Notes under the pieces: generated by a model
Told to the model about the DNA's origin: nothing
Databases searched by the model: none
What the model saw: only the letters and a program-made list of their open reading frames with translations
In this document: positions 1-6,630 of the stretch, in pieces
Layout: every line of letters begins with the position of its first letter
How positions within the stretch are numbered: position 1 is the stretch's first letter
Program-made: the position numbers and the translations under genes
DNA from: Methylococcaceae bacterium
GTDB lineage: Bacteria > Pseudomonadota > Gammaproteobacteria > Methylococcales > Methylococcaceae
Direction of reading: 5' to 3'
DNA length: 13,451 bases
Assembly: GCA_005792805.1 (NCBI GenBank)
Contig: SXQV01000150.1
Coordinates: forward strand, 1 to 13,451

Positions 1-2519
1 ATAGTGGTATCCCATATGCAGGTATTCAGACCATTCCACTAGGCAGCACCCTACTTTACAACTCATCTATCACGGATACATCATTCCTAAGGCTTAATAG
101 TCAACCACCCGCTGGAGTTACTTTTTCTGGATGGAGTACCAGCACACCGATCATCGGAACCCCATCAACGGGCCTTCATAATCCACAAGGAGACCTACAA
201 AAGATTAGTTTTGGATCATTTGCCGGATTTCAGTCCTGCGTGGACAGTGCTCAAGGGTTCAATTGCACACCCGCACCCGAGTCTACCGGGAATTTCCTGC
301 AGGTTCTTTACGCACAAGGCATCACTGAAGGAGGCAGTAGTGGGTCTGGTGTTTTTATGAACAATGGACAGTATCTTTACGGGCAACTAAAAGGTGGGAA
401 TCTATCTTGCGCCAATCCAAACGGCTCCACAACCTATGGTAGGTTTGATAAGGCTTATTTGCAAGGGAATCTAGGGCAATGGCTAACTGCATCCCCCCAA
501 ACAAAAGAAACTTTGTCCGTAGAAATACAAGGCATCGGTAGGGTTACAAGCGAGCCTGCGGGGATAGACTGCCCCAAAAATTGCATAACTAGTTTTCCAA
601 AAAACTCGCAAGTTAAGCTGGCTCAAATCCTTACGGATGCACACTATGTTTTCTCCGGTTGGGAGGGCCCTTGCGAAGACCGGACAGCGAGAGATTGCAC
701 AGTAACCATGTCTAGTAGCAAGAAAATAATAGCCAAGTTCCATGAGTTCCTTATCCTTCGCATGCCATCACCACTTTCGAATGGACCTGGCTACGTTGAT
801 TTGCACGGCGATTTTGGAGGGGGAATGTGCGGCAACGACTGCTTTCTAGTGAAGAAAGGAGTAGTTCTAAGCTTGGTCGGATACCCTAAATCGGATTTTA
901 TCTTCGCTGGCTGGGGTGGGGACTGCGCCAGTACGGTTGGCACATCAGTTTGCTCAATAAAAATGGATTCCGATAAAGTGGTAAGTGCTACTTTTATACC
1001 AATACCTAATGGGCATTCGAGTGTTATTGCATATCTAGCGAAAGGTAAAGGCCGAATTGTAACCGAGCCGAATGGAATCGATTGCAACAGCGAATGCAGC
1101 ACCTCATTTCCAATTGGGAGAACCATTTTGATTAAGGCTGAGCCTGATATTGGTTATAATAATAGCAGCCTCTATATTTTTTCGGGGAATAAAAGTTATA
1201 GCTGCATAGAGGCAGCCTGCCAGTTAGAAATAAAACAGCTGTCTAAGTATGCGCAGAGTATAGGCGCTTATTTTAACTGGGCGGGAATAAGTAACCTGAA
1301 TGTAAATATCCAGGGCTTGGGAGATGTTAGAAGCAATTCTCCACCATCCTTTGAATGTACGGGGAATTGCATCCGGCAGATTACTACAGGAACGCTATTA
1401 ACCTTATCTGTCTCCCCGAAAGATAATTACAAATTCATCGGATGGAGCGGAGATTGTTCAGGCACTGATACTTGTACTTTAACGATGACTTCTGATAAGA
1501 GCATAGCGGCCACTTTCACCTACAGTCCGCCCCCGCCAAGCACTTACACATTAGGGATAAGCAAATCCGGTAGCGGCACTATCACCAGCGCACCAGCAGG
1601 CATCAACTGTGGATCAACTTGTAGCACTACCTTCACCGCTGGGACCCCGGTCACTCTCAGTGCTGTACCAAACACCAACTACTCGTTTGCCGGTTGGACT
1701 GGAGATTGTTCAGGCTCAGGTGCCTGTGTGGTGACGATGAATTCAAACAAGAACGTTGGGGCAAGCTTCGCTTACAATCCTCCACCCCCAGCCTCGTTCA
1801 ATCTGGTGGTAACCAAAACAGGTTCCGGTACTGTGAGTAGTCAACCCCAAGGCATTAATTGTGGTGCGACCTGCAGTGGACCATTCGGCGCAGGGACGAT
1901 GGTCGCATTGGTTGCGCTACCGGATAACGGATTTGAGTTCTCAGGATGGAGCGGTGCTTGTTCTGGTGCCGGAAACTGCTCAGTCATGATGGACGGGGAC
2001 AAAGCCGTATCGGCCAATTTTGTCGAGGTACCCACCTACCTGGTCACGGTCACTAAGCAATCCGGGGGTGTGGTGAGCAGCGAACCTACTGGCATCCTGT
2101 GTGGTGGGGCTGCCAAACAGTGCAAGGCGCAATTCTCTTCTGTCAATCTGACAGCCACACCCAATGCTGGCTATGAATTCATCAAGTGGGTCGGTTGTCA
2201 GAACGCGGAAGATAATGTTTGCTCACTCCAACCCACCAAGAAGACCACAGTGAAGGCGGTGTTCAAGGCGTTACCCAAGTACAAAGTCACTGTTGTCAAA
2301 AACAAGCTGGGGGCGATTACCAGCACTCCTGAGGGGCTTAAATGCCCGGCCAAAAAGACTAAGTGCTCAGTTAGCTTCATAAAAGGAACGGAAGTCACGT
2401 TGACTCCGGCACCACAAGAAGGACGAACATTCACTGGATGGACGGGAGCCTGTTCGGGGTTTGACCCATGCACGCTTACACTGGATGGCAACAAAGGCGT
2501 TGGAGCCACATTTCAATGA
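1..2519 (+). CDS. Secreted trypsin-like (lysyl-endopeptidase-like) serine protease with eight InlB-type repeats, 5' partial
   Basis: The reading frame is open from base 3, so the start, any signal peptide and the catalytic His lie off the left edge; 838 residues are visible. The first ~170 residues resemble the C-terminal half of an S1-fold protease. ITDTSFLRLN near visible residue 25 fits the catalytic Asp strand, HNPQGDLQKIS matches the family's H-P-x-G-D segment, and EGGSSGSG holds the nucleophile Ser at bases 339-341. Achromobacter-type lysyl endopeptidases use the same GSSGS form of the Ser motif. The remaining ~670 residues are eight ~75-85 residue modules with the pattern G-x-G-x-V-x-S-x-P-x-G-I-x-C, then GW-x-G-x-C and a terminal A-x-F. 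Two Pro-rich linkers (PPPP) join modules 4-5 and 5-6. The modules probably act outside the cell in binding or anchoring and may be disulfide-stabilised. The protease assignment is strong; exact substrate specificity is inferred only from the motif. Confidence 0.8.
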   Translation, partial: SGIPYAGIQTIPLGSTLLYNSSITDTSFLRLNSQPPAGVTFSGWSTSTPIIGTPSTGLHNPQGDLQKISFGSFAGFQSCVDSAQGFNCTPAPESTGNFLQVLYAQGITEGGSSGSGVFMNNGQYLYGQLKGGNLSCANPNGSTTYGRFDKAYLQGNLGQWLTASPQTKETLSVEIQGIGRVTSEPAGIDCPKNCITSFPKNSQVKLAQILTDAHYVFSGWEGPCEDRTARDCTVTMSSSKKIIAKFHEFLILRMPSPLSNGPGYVDLHGDFGGGMCGNDCFLVKKGVVLSLVGYPKSDFIFAGWGGDCASTVGTSVCSIKMDSDKVVSATFIPIPNGHSSVIAYLAKGKGRIVTEPNGIDCNSECSTSFPIGRTILIKAEPDIGYNNSSLYIFSGNKSYSCIEAACQLEIKQLSKYAQSIGAYFNWAGISNLNVNIQGLGDVRSNSPPSFECTGNCIRQITTGTLLTLSVSPKDNYKFIGWSGDCSGTDTCTLTMTSDKSIAATFTYSPPPPSTYTLGISKSGSGTITSAPAGINCGSTCSTTFTAGTPVTLSAVPNTNYSFAGWTGDCSGSGACVVTMNSNKNVGASFAYNPPPPASFNLVVTKTGSGTVSSQPQGINCGATCSGPFGAGTMVALVALPDNGFEFSGWSGACSGAGNCSVMMDGDKAVSANFVEVPTYLVTVTKQSGGVVSSEPTGILCGGAAKQCKAQFSSVNLTATPNAGYEFIKWVGCQNAEDNVCSLQPTKKTTVKAVFKALPKYKVTVVKNKLGAITSTPEGLKCPAKKTKCSVSFIKGTEVTLTPAPQEGRTFTGWTGACSGFDPCTLTLDGNKGVGATFQ
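510..2516 (+). repeat. Array of eight Cys-rich InlB B-type protein repeats inside the protease gene
   Basis: Approximate module bounds in bases are 510-743, 747-995, 1017-1277, 1293-1517, 1542-1772, 1794-2024, 2037-2267 and 2277-2516. Most modules carry one Cys pair in the first half (I-x-C-x-x-x-C) and one in the second half (G-x-C ... x-C). Modules 5 and 6 are closest to the consensus. Module 3 lacks the GW-x-G-x-C core, and module 7 has KWVGC in its place. The DNA of the modules has diverged clearly, so this is an old protein-level repeat and not a recent tandem duplication. Confidence 0.8.
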
Positions 2520-2536
2520 TGAGCCTTGAGCACAGT

Positions 2537-2565
2537 TAGGCAGTATACGGATGGCTGGCTCTTTG
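2537..2565 (+). repeat. 29-bp direct repeat, copy 1
   Basis: This copy starts 18 bases after the protease stop codon. It begins with taggcagtatacgg, identical to copy 2 at 3965-3993. The whole 29 bases differ at three positions, all C/T changes. Both copies are also preceded by gccttgag, here at 2523-2530, but at different distances. The role is unknown. Confidence 0.75.
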
Positions 2566-2676
2566 CCTTATCGCAAAGGACTCTGAAATCTGACGGCTTG
2601 AAGCATCAGGCGAAGAGCGCGACCCTGTACGGCCGACGGATCACAACATTCGGGATTGCCGACACAGAAATCATCC

Positions 2677-2705
2677 TTGACAAGATCACAATAGAGACCT
2701 AGGTT
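2677..2705 (+). promoter_or_regulatory. Possible sigma-70 promoter for the thaumatin-like gene
   Basis: A perfect TTGACA (2677-2682) is followed after 17 bases by TAGGTT (2700-2705). The spacing is ideal, but the -10 hexamer matches TATAAT at only three positions. It lies about 95 bases upstream of the chosen start codon. The call is tentative. Confidence 0.3.
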
Positions 2706-2761
2706 CCAACAGTGTCAATTTGAACGTAAGCCTTCTCCCAATCATGAGAAGAGACGTGGAC

Positions 2762-2776
2762 AGCACAATTTGTGCT
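2762..2776. promoter_or_regulatory. Operator-like palindrome AGCACAATTTGTGCT
   Basis: The two 7-bp arms AGCACAA and TTGTGCT are perfectly complementary around one central T. The site ends 23 bases before the start codon of the thaumatin-like gene and overlaps its possible ribosome-binding approach. It could be a dimeric repressor site or a small leader hairpin. No regulator can be named from the sequence. Confidence 0.35.
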
Positions 2777-2799
2777 CAACTTCATCCGGGAGCCTCGCC

Positions 2800-3930
2800 A
2801 TGAAGAAACGATCGGTTGGTTTCTGCCTCTTCGCATCGCTTATGCTTGTGTCTGGACTGTCTTTCGCTAACTCTGGGGTTGCCGGGGGTACGGTAAACAC
2901 GCCCATCAAAATAAACAAAGGTGGCGACTGGGTGAAAATCAACGCACAGCCTGTAAGCCTTGGCGAATCGCCTTCAACATGCACAGCAACGGCGAGTGCC
3001 TCAATTTCTGTCCCTAATGCACAAGGGGGCACTTACTCGCTGGGTCTGGGAATCGATGACGCTAAGCCACTGTCGTCGGATAACTGTGTGAGGAGTTCAA
3101 AAGTCTCTCGCAACAGCAGCCAAGAAGTTTCGGATGTGTGCTTGTTTGACGGTCTTGTGGGCTCCCATTCTATTGACCTGTATGCAAAGGCCGCAACCAA
3201 AAAAACATCGAATGCCTATATAGATAAGAGCGGGCTCATCATCCATTGCTCAGAAAAAAGCCTCGGGGATGGCGCGGGAACGGGGGGCGTTACTCAAACC
3301 ATCAATGTCATAAATAACACTGGTTCCACCCAGACCTTTTATCTAGGATTGAATAACAAGACCTACGCACCGTATACCAAGCTATTCTGGCAGAACCAAG
3401 GATGCTTGTTCACTACCGGGAATGATTACGCTTGCCAATTCACGCTGGCCAACAATGGCACGCAGACCTTCACTGTGACGCAGGGGGGCAACATAGCCAT
3501 ATCCGCAGGCATTCTTGTCTGGAGCACATGCGGAGGTAATACAGGACTTAGTATGGCGGAACTGAACCTCAATACCACACCCTACGGCCAAGACTACTAT
3601 GATGTGTCACTGGTGAATGGATTCAATTATGCGGTGAGCATTTCACCCTTAGCATCAACAAATCCGGATGTGCCGGCACCTGATTCAACATCCATCAATA
3701 TCACTTCCCTGACTGGAAATAGCAAAATAGCAGGTGTCTATCCGGCGGGAATGGATATCTGTGTTGCATCCCAAAGCCCCCCCATAGGGTCAGGTTGTCC
3801 GGAGGGTAACTACCCCAACGAAGCGCACGCAGGGACGCAATACGATCCGAATCCCGTCTGTCAGGCGGCACAACCTGCTGGCGCTAATGCAACCGTGCCA
3901 ATTTATAACGTGACTTTCAGTAGCCCATAA
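2800..3930 (+). CDS. Exported thaumatin-like protein
   Basis: This is a 376-residue protein with a signal peptide: MKKR, a hydrophobic core to about residue 20, then a probable cleavage near SFA-N. The ATG at 2800 is preferred over an in-frame TTG at 2770 because it gives the proper signal peptide and has GGAG at 2789-2792. Residues ~25-160 form an unassigned Cys-containing beta-rich segment. Residues ~165-376 look like a thaumatin/PR-5 domain. SMAELNLN, then QDYYDVSLVNGFN and SISP at about 251-283, match the plant motif of the type LAEF-LN, QDFYDVSLVDGFN, P-SV-P. An N-terminal strand TINVINNTGSTQTFYL and a W-Cys-GG segment also fit. Several of the 16 conserved plant cysteines are missing. 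Plant thaumatin-like proteins act on fungal walls or membranes, but no activity can be claimed here. The gene stands alone between two direct repeats. Confidence 0.7.
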   Translation: MKKRSVGFCLFASLMLVSGLSFANSGVAGGTVNTPIKINKGGDWVKINAQPVSLGESPSTCTATASASISVPNAQGGTYSLGLGIDDAKPLSSDNCVRSSKVSRNSSQEVSDVCLFDGLVGSHSIDLYAKAATKKTSNAYIDKSGLIIHCSEKSLGDGAGTGGVTQTINVINNTGSTQTFYLGLNNKTYAPYTKLFWQNQGCLFTTGNDYACQFTLANNGTQTFTVTQGGNIAISAGILVWSTCGGNTGLSMAELNLNTTPYGQDYYDVSLVNGFNYAVSISPLASTNPDVPAPDSTSINITSLTGNSKIAGVYPAGMDICVASQSPPIGSGCPEGNYPNEAHAGTQYDPNPVCQAAQPAGANATVPIYNVTFSSP

Positions 3931-4122
3931 ACAATAGCCTTGAGGCTTCACGTTTACGATCAGATAGGCAGTATACGGACGGTTGGTTCTTTGTTTAACT
4001 TCAAGGGGCTGACCGTTTCCTTTCTTGGTCCCAACTGAGCTTCCCCTCGTTTTGGGTGACCGTTATGATCCTGGTTTGCGTCTCGCTTTCAGCGTGTAAT
4101 CTTTTTGATGTTATGTCTGGGG
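3931..4122. other. Gap between the thaumatin-like gene and lolD (convergent 3' ends)
   Basis: I see no credible gene. The gap contains the palindrome AGCCTTGAGGCT at 3936-3947, the second 29-bp direct repeat at 3965-3993, two copies of tgaccgtt (about 4009 and 4057) and the left part of the REP-like hairpin at 4115-4128. No clear T-run terminator serves either gene. The gap marks the change from accessory to core genes. Confidence 0.5.
3965..3993 (+). repeat. 29-bp direct repeat, copy 2
   Basis: This copy matches copy 1 (2537-2565) at 26 of 29 bases, including the shared start taggcagtatacgg. It lies 34 bases after the stop of the thaumatin-like gene and is preceded by gccttgag at 3937-3944. 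The two copies enclose that gene and its upstream region, about 1.4 kb. Confidence 0.75.
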
Positions 4123-4128
4123 TCAGAC
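4115..4128. repeat. REP-like hairpin GTCTGGGGTCAGAC overlapping the lolD stop
   Basis: The arms GTCTG and CAGAC flank a GGGT loop. The motif TGGGGTCAGAC resembles, from memory, short palindromic repeats scattered in proteobacterial genomes and linked to REP-associated tyrosine transposases. The lolD stop codon (complement of 4123-4125) lies inside it, so the element probably supplied the last codon or two of that gene. Only one copy is seen in the window. Confidence 0.45.
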
Positions 4129-4836
4129 CTTGCCGTTTTGGTTCGATCCATGCGGTTCCGGTTTCTCCAGCCGTCCATCCTGAAGCCGCCATTGACGATC
4201 CATACGTGCCGCCAGGCTCGCATCGTGTGTGACCACCAAAAAACTAACCTCATAAGCTTCGTTCAAATCCAGCATCAGTTCGTAAACGGCTTCTGCCGTC
4301 TTGCGATCCAGATTACCCGTAGGTTCGTCGGCCAGAACACAGCGTGGCCGGGTGACTAGTGCACGCGCAATAGCGGCGCGCTGACGCTCACCCCCTGATA
4401 ATTCACCAGGTTTGTGTTTTGTTCTGTTGCTGAGCCCCACCTGTTTCAGCATGGCATTAGACCGCTCTCTCGCCTCATCAAGATCAATATTGGCTATCAG
4501 GAGTGGCATGGCTACATTTTCGAGCAAGGTAAATTCGCCCAAAAGATGATGGAATTGGTAGATGAAGCCGAGTGCCTGATTTCGTAATGCCGATAGCTCC
4601 CGCTCATTCAAAGCGGAAATCTTGTGACCGACGAGTTCGACTTCGCCCGAAGTTGGGGCATCCAGGCCACCCAGCAAGTGAAGGAGGGTACTTTTCCCCG
4701 AGCCTGATGAGCCCATGATGGCGACTCGCTCCCCCGTTTCAATCGAAAGGCTGATGTCCTCCAGCACATTAACGTTGAGGTCACCCTGGTTGAAGCGCTT
4801 ATACAGGTTCTGGCAGGAGACTACCGTGCTACTCAT
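4123..4836 (-). CDS. lolD: LolD, ATPase of the lipoprotein-releasing ABC transporter
   Basis: This 237-residue cytoplasmic ATPase powers release of outer-membrane lipoproteins from the inner membrane to LolA. It shows Walker A GSSGSGKST (42-50), Q-loop YQFHHLLGEFTLLENVAMP (93-111, typical of LolD), signature LSGGERQR (146-153), Walker B CVLADE (166-171) and the H-loop His204. The ATG at 4836 is preferred to longer in-frame starts because it has GAGGAG about 8 bases upstream and yields the normal LolD N-terminus. It overlaps the end of the upstream permease gene by 8 bases, which suggests translational coupling. The last residues (SNQNGKV) are not conserved and run into the REP-like hairpin. 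Confidence 0.95.
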   Translation of the reverse strand: MSSTVVSCQNLYKRFNQGDLNVNVLEDISLSIETGERVAIMGSSGSGKSTLLHLLGGLDAPTSGEVELVGHKISALNERELSALRNQALGFIYQFHHLLGEFTLLENVAMPLLIANIDLDEARERSNAMLKQVGLSNRTKHKPGELSGGERQRAAIARALVTRPRCVLADEPTGNLDRKTAEAVYELMLDLNEAYEVSFLVVTHDASLAARMDRQWRLQDGRLEKPEPHGSNQNGKV

Positions 4837-6076
4837 AACGTAACTCCTCTGCCGGCCTGATTCGTGAGGCCTGCCAAGCAGGATAGAGCGTGGCAAGAAT
4901 CGAGAGGATAAATGCGACGCCTGTGATGCGGTAGACATCTCCCCAGATCAATTTGGATGGTAGTTCACTGATGTAGTAAACGTCCGCCGAGAGAAACTGT
5001 ACGCCAAAGAGCTTCTCTATCGCCGGGACCACGGTTTCGACATTCAGCGCGAGCAACACTCCGCCAATTCCGCCAACAAGTGTTCCGAACAGGCCGATGA
5101 CCGTGCCCAGCACAATAAAGATGGCCATGACGGACAGTGGGGCCATTCCTTGCGTCCGCAAGATGGCGATGTCGGCGCGTTTGTCAGTAACGACCATAAC
5201 CAGCGTGGACACGATGTTGAAAGCGGCTACGGCGACAATCAGGAGCAAGATGATGAACATGACGCGCTTTTCTGTCTGGATGGCCTTAAAGAAATTGCTG
5301 TGCGCTTGTGTCCAGTCGGTGACCATGTATTCACCGGGTAGCTTTGGGCCGATCTCCCGAGCAATCTGCCGTGCGTAAAAAACATCATCCACTTTGAGTC
5401 GCAAGCCGGATATGGCGTCGTCCAGGCTGAATAGACGCTTGGCGTCATCCAGGTTGATGAGTGCCATGTTGCGGTCGTATTCAAACATCCCGACGTGAAA
5501 AATACCGACTACGGTGAACCGTTTGAGTCTTGGCAGGATGCCTGCCGGTGTGGGGGTGACTTGTGGCGTGATGACCGTGACCTTGTCGCCGGTAACGACG
5601 CCGAGATGCTCCGCCAGTTCAGCGCCGAGAATGATGCCAAACTCGCCCGCTTTGAGATGCGAAAGATTACCCGTGACGAGTCGGGTTGCGACTTCCGATA
5701 CCCGTGGTTCGAAGTCCGGCAGGATGCCTCTGAGCAAAGACCCGCTGACTCGCTGTCCAGAGTTGATCATGGCTTGCCCTTCGACGTAGGGTGCCCATCC
5801 CTTGACGCGGGGCTCTGTTTTAAGGGCGTCTTGAAGGCTCTCCCAGTTGTGCAGTTCCCCTTCGCTGCCAGTGATGGAAGCATGGGAAGTCATTCCAAGA
5901 ATCCGGTCACGCAACTCGGCTTCGAAACCGTTCATTACCGATAATACGGTGATGAGCGCGGCAACCCCCAGCGCGATGCCTAGTATCGAGGTGAGGGTGA
6001 TGAATGAGATAAAACCTGTACGGCGCTTGGCTCGCGTATAGCGTAGCCCAATAAATAGGGTAAGAGGTTTGAACAT
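4829..6076 (-). CDS. lolC: LolC/LolE-family lipoprotein-releasing permease
   Basis: This 415-residue inner-membrane protein has the LolC/E (FtsX/MacB) layout: a TM helix at ~22-48, a large periplasmic domain at ~50-270, then TM helices at ~272-296, ~316-343 and ~381-402. The N-terminus FIGLRYTRAKRRTGFISFI and the C-terminus YPAWQASRIRPAEELRYE are family hallmarks. The segment TPTPAGILPRLKRF (~174-187) fits the periplasmic hook region that contacts LolA. Only one permease gene lies beside lolD. Either it forms a homodimer, as in single-permease (LolF-like) systems, or a second permease is encoded elsewhere. LolC versus LolE cannot be decided from sequence alone. No clear Shine-Dalgarno precedes the ATG. 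Confidence 0.93.
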   Translation of the reverse strand: MFKPLTLFIGLRYTRAKRRTGFISFITLTSILGIALGVAALITVLSVMNGFEAELRDRILGMTSHASITGSEGELHNWESLQDALKTEPRVKGWAPYVEGQAMINSGQRVSGSLLRGILPDFEPRVSEVATRLVTGNLSHLKAGEFGIILGAELAEHLGVVTGDKVTVITPQVTPTPAGILPRLKRFTVVGIFHVGMFEYDRNMALINLDDAKRLFSLDDAISGLRLKVDDVFYARQIAREIGPKLPGEYMVTDWTQAHSNFFKAIQTEKRVMFIILLLIVAVAAFNIVSTLVMVVTDKRADIAILRTQGMAPLSVMAIFIVLGTVIGLFGTLVGGIGGVLLALNVETVVPAIEKLFGVQFLSADVYYISELPSKLIWGDVYRITGVAFILSILATLYPAWQASRIRPAEELRYE

Positions 6077-6118
6077 GATCGAGGGTGCGCCGCTGAATTA
6101 GGCAAGAAGTCGGACGGT

Positions 6119-6550
6119 CTAGCGGGTGGCCGGGGGCTTCTGGCACTCACTGCAAATGCCATAGAGGCAGAGTGAGTGATCGGTCAGCGTGAAGTTCTTT
6201 TTTCTGGCTATTTCGCTTTGGAGCATTTCTATGGTTTCGTCCTGAAACTCCTCGACGCGCCCGCACTGCACACAGACAAGATGGTCGTGATGATCCCCGC
6301 GGTTGAGTTCAAACACGGAGTTACCACCTTCAAAATGATGGCGAATGACGAGTCCCGCCGCTTCAAATTGCGTGAGCACACGGTAGACGGTGGCCAAGCC
6401 AATTTCTTCACCTTCGGTGACGAGGTTTCTGAAAATTTCTTCTGCGCTCAAGTGGCGATCATGCACCCCTCTTCTCTCGAGGATTTCGAGAATCTTAATG
6501 CGTGGAAGGGTAACTTTCAGGCCCGCATTGCGGATGTCTTTGCTTTCCAG
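6119..6550 (-). CDS. fur: Fur, ferric uptake regulator, with a probable CTG start
   Basis: Fur is the Fe(II)-responsive dimeric repressor of iron uptake. From the CTG at 6550-6548 the protein is 143 residues, a normal length. The N-terminus (M)ESKDIRNAGLKVTLPRIKIL matches canonical Fur. LSAEEIFRNL and GLATVYRVLTQFEAAGLV (51-68) form the winged helix, HHDHLVC (87-93) the metal site, and C93-x2-C96 with C133-x2-C136 the structural zinc site. The frame upstream runs to TAG at 6586-6584 and contains no ATG, GTG or TTG. The next standard start, GTG at 6466, would remove the first 28 residues of the DNA-binding domain. GGAG at 6562-6559 lies 8 bases from the CTG. The stop is 42 bases from the lolC start, with no terminator visible. 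Confidence 0.9.
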   Translation of the reverse strand: MESKDIRNAGLKVTLPRIKILEILERRGVHDRHLSAEEIFRNLVTEGEEIGLATVYRVLTQFEAAGLVIRHHFEGGNSVFELNRGDHHDHLVCVQCGRVEEFQDETIEMLQSEIARKKNFTLTDHSLCLYGICSECQKPPATR

Positions 6551-6558
6551 GGCGTCTG

Positions 6559-6562
6559 CTCC
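6559..6562 (-). promoter_or_regulatory. Ribosome-binding site that decides the fur start
   Basis: On the minus strand GGAG precedes CTG (6550-6548) by 8 bases. No other start codon in this frame has a Shine-Dalgarno and yields a complete Fur N-terminus. Confidence 0.6.
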
Positions 6563-6589
6563 GTTTCGGTGTTTTACGCTGCCCTATAG

Positions 6590-6630
6590 GGTATGATTGT
6601 TCGCTTGCTCTTGCACGCAAGCATCATACC
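6590..6630. promoter_or_regulatory. Interrupted inverted repeat between divergent fur and bamE
   Basis: The outer arms ggtatgat (6590-6597) and atcatacc (6623-6630) are perfectly complementary. So are the inner arms gcttgc (6603-6608) and gcaagc (6617-6622). A 5-base insert on the left and an 8-base loop separate them. The outer arms place a good -10-like TATGAT on each strand, facing bamE (6592-6597) and fur (6628-6623). No convincing -35 was found on either side, and no classical Fur box. The element ends directly at the bamE ATG, so in RNA it could also fold over the translation start. Confidence 0.5.

Larger units (their letters stand above)
2520..2799. other. Gene-free gap before the thaumatin-like gene
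   Basis: I see no convincing gene in these 280 bases. The gap holds the first 29-bp direct repeat (2537-2565), a 6-bp stem-loop ctttgc/gcaaag at 2561-2578 with no T-run, a perfect TTGACA at 2677-2682, a hairpin cttctc/gagaag at 2732-2751 and a 7+1+7 palindrome at 2762-2776. The mix suggests a regulatory region for the next gene and no strong intrinsic terminator for the protease gene. Confidence 0.5.

Noticed and set aside
2561..2578. Intrinsic terminator for the protease gene
   Set aside because: The ctttgc/gcaaag stem is short and no T-run follows it on the plus strand.
2742..3032. Minus-strand open frame opposite the start of the thaumatin-like gene
   Set aside because: It is antisense to a gene with a convincing signal peptide and domain, and it has no recognisable motif or ribosome-binding site.
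2537..3993. Integron attC sites or a CRISPR array
   Set aside because: There are only two copies, 1.4 kb apart, without the paired inverted-repeat core of attC sites and without regularly spaced repeats.
5495..5944. Plus-strand open frame of 149 codons
   Set aside because: It lies entirely antisense to the well-supported LolC/E gene, and its translation has no family features.
6119..6466. A shorter fur starting at GTG 6466
   Set aside because: It would delete the first 28 residues of the conserved DNA-binding domain, which are encoded in frame upstream behind a good ribosome-binding site.
6590..6630. Fur box controlling fur/bamE
   Set aside because: The inverted repeat has the wrong sequence and spacing for the GATAATGATAATCATTATC consensus, so I did not call a Fur site.
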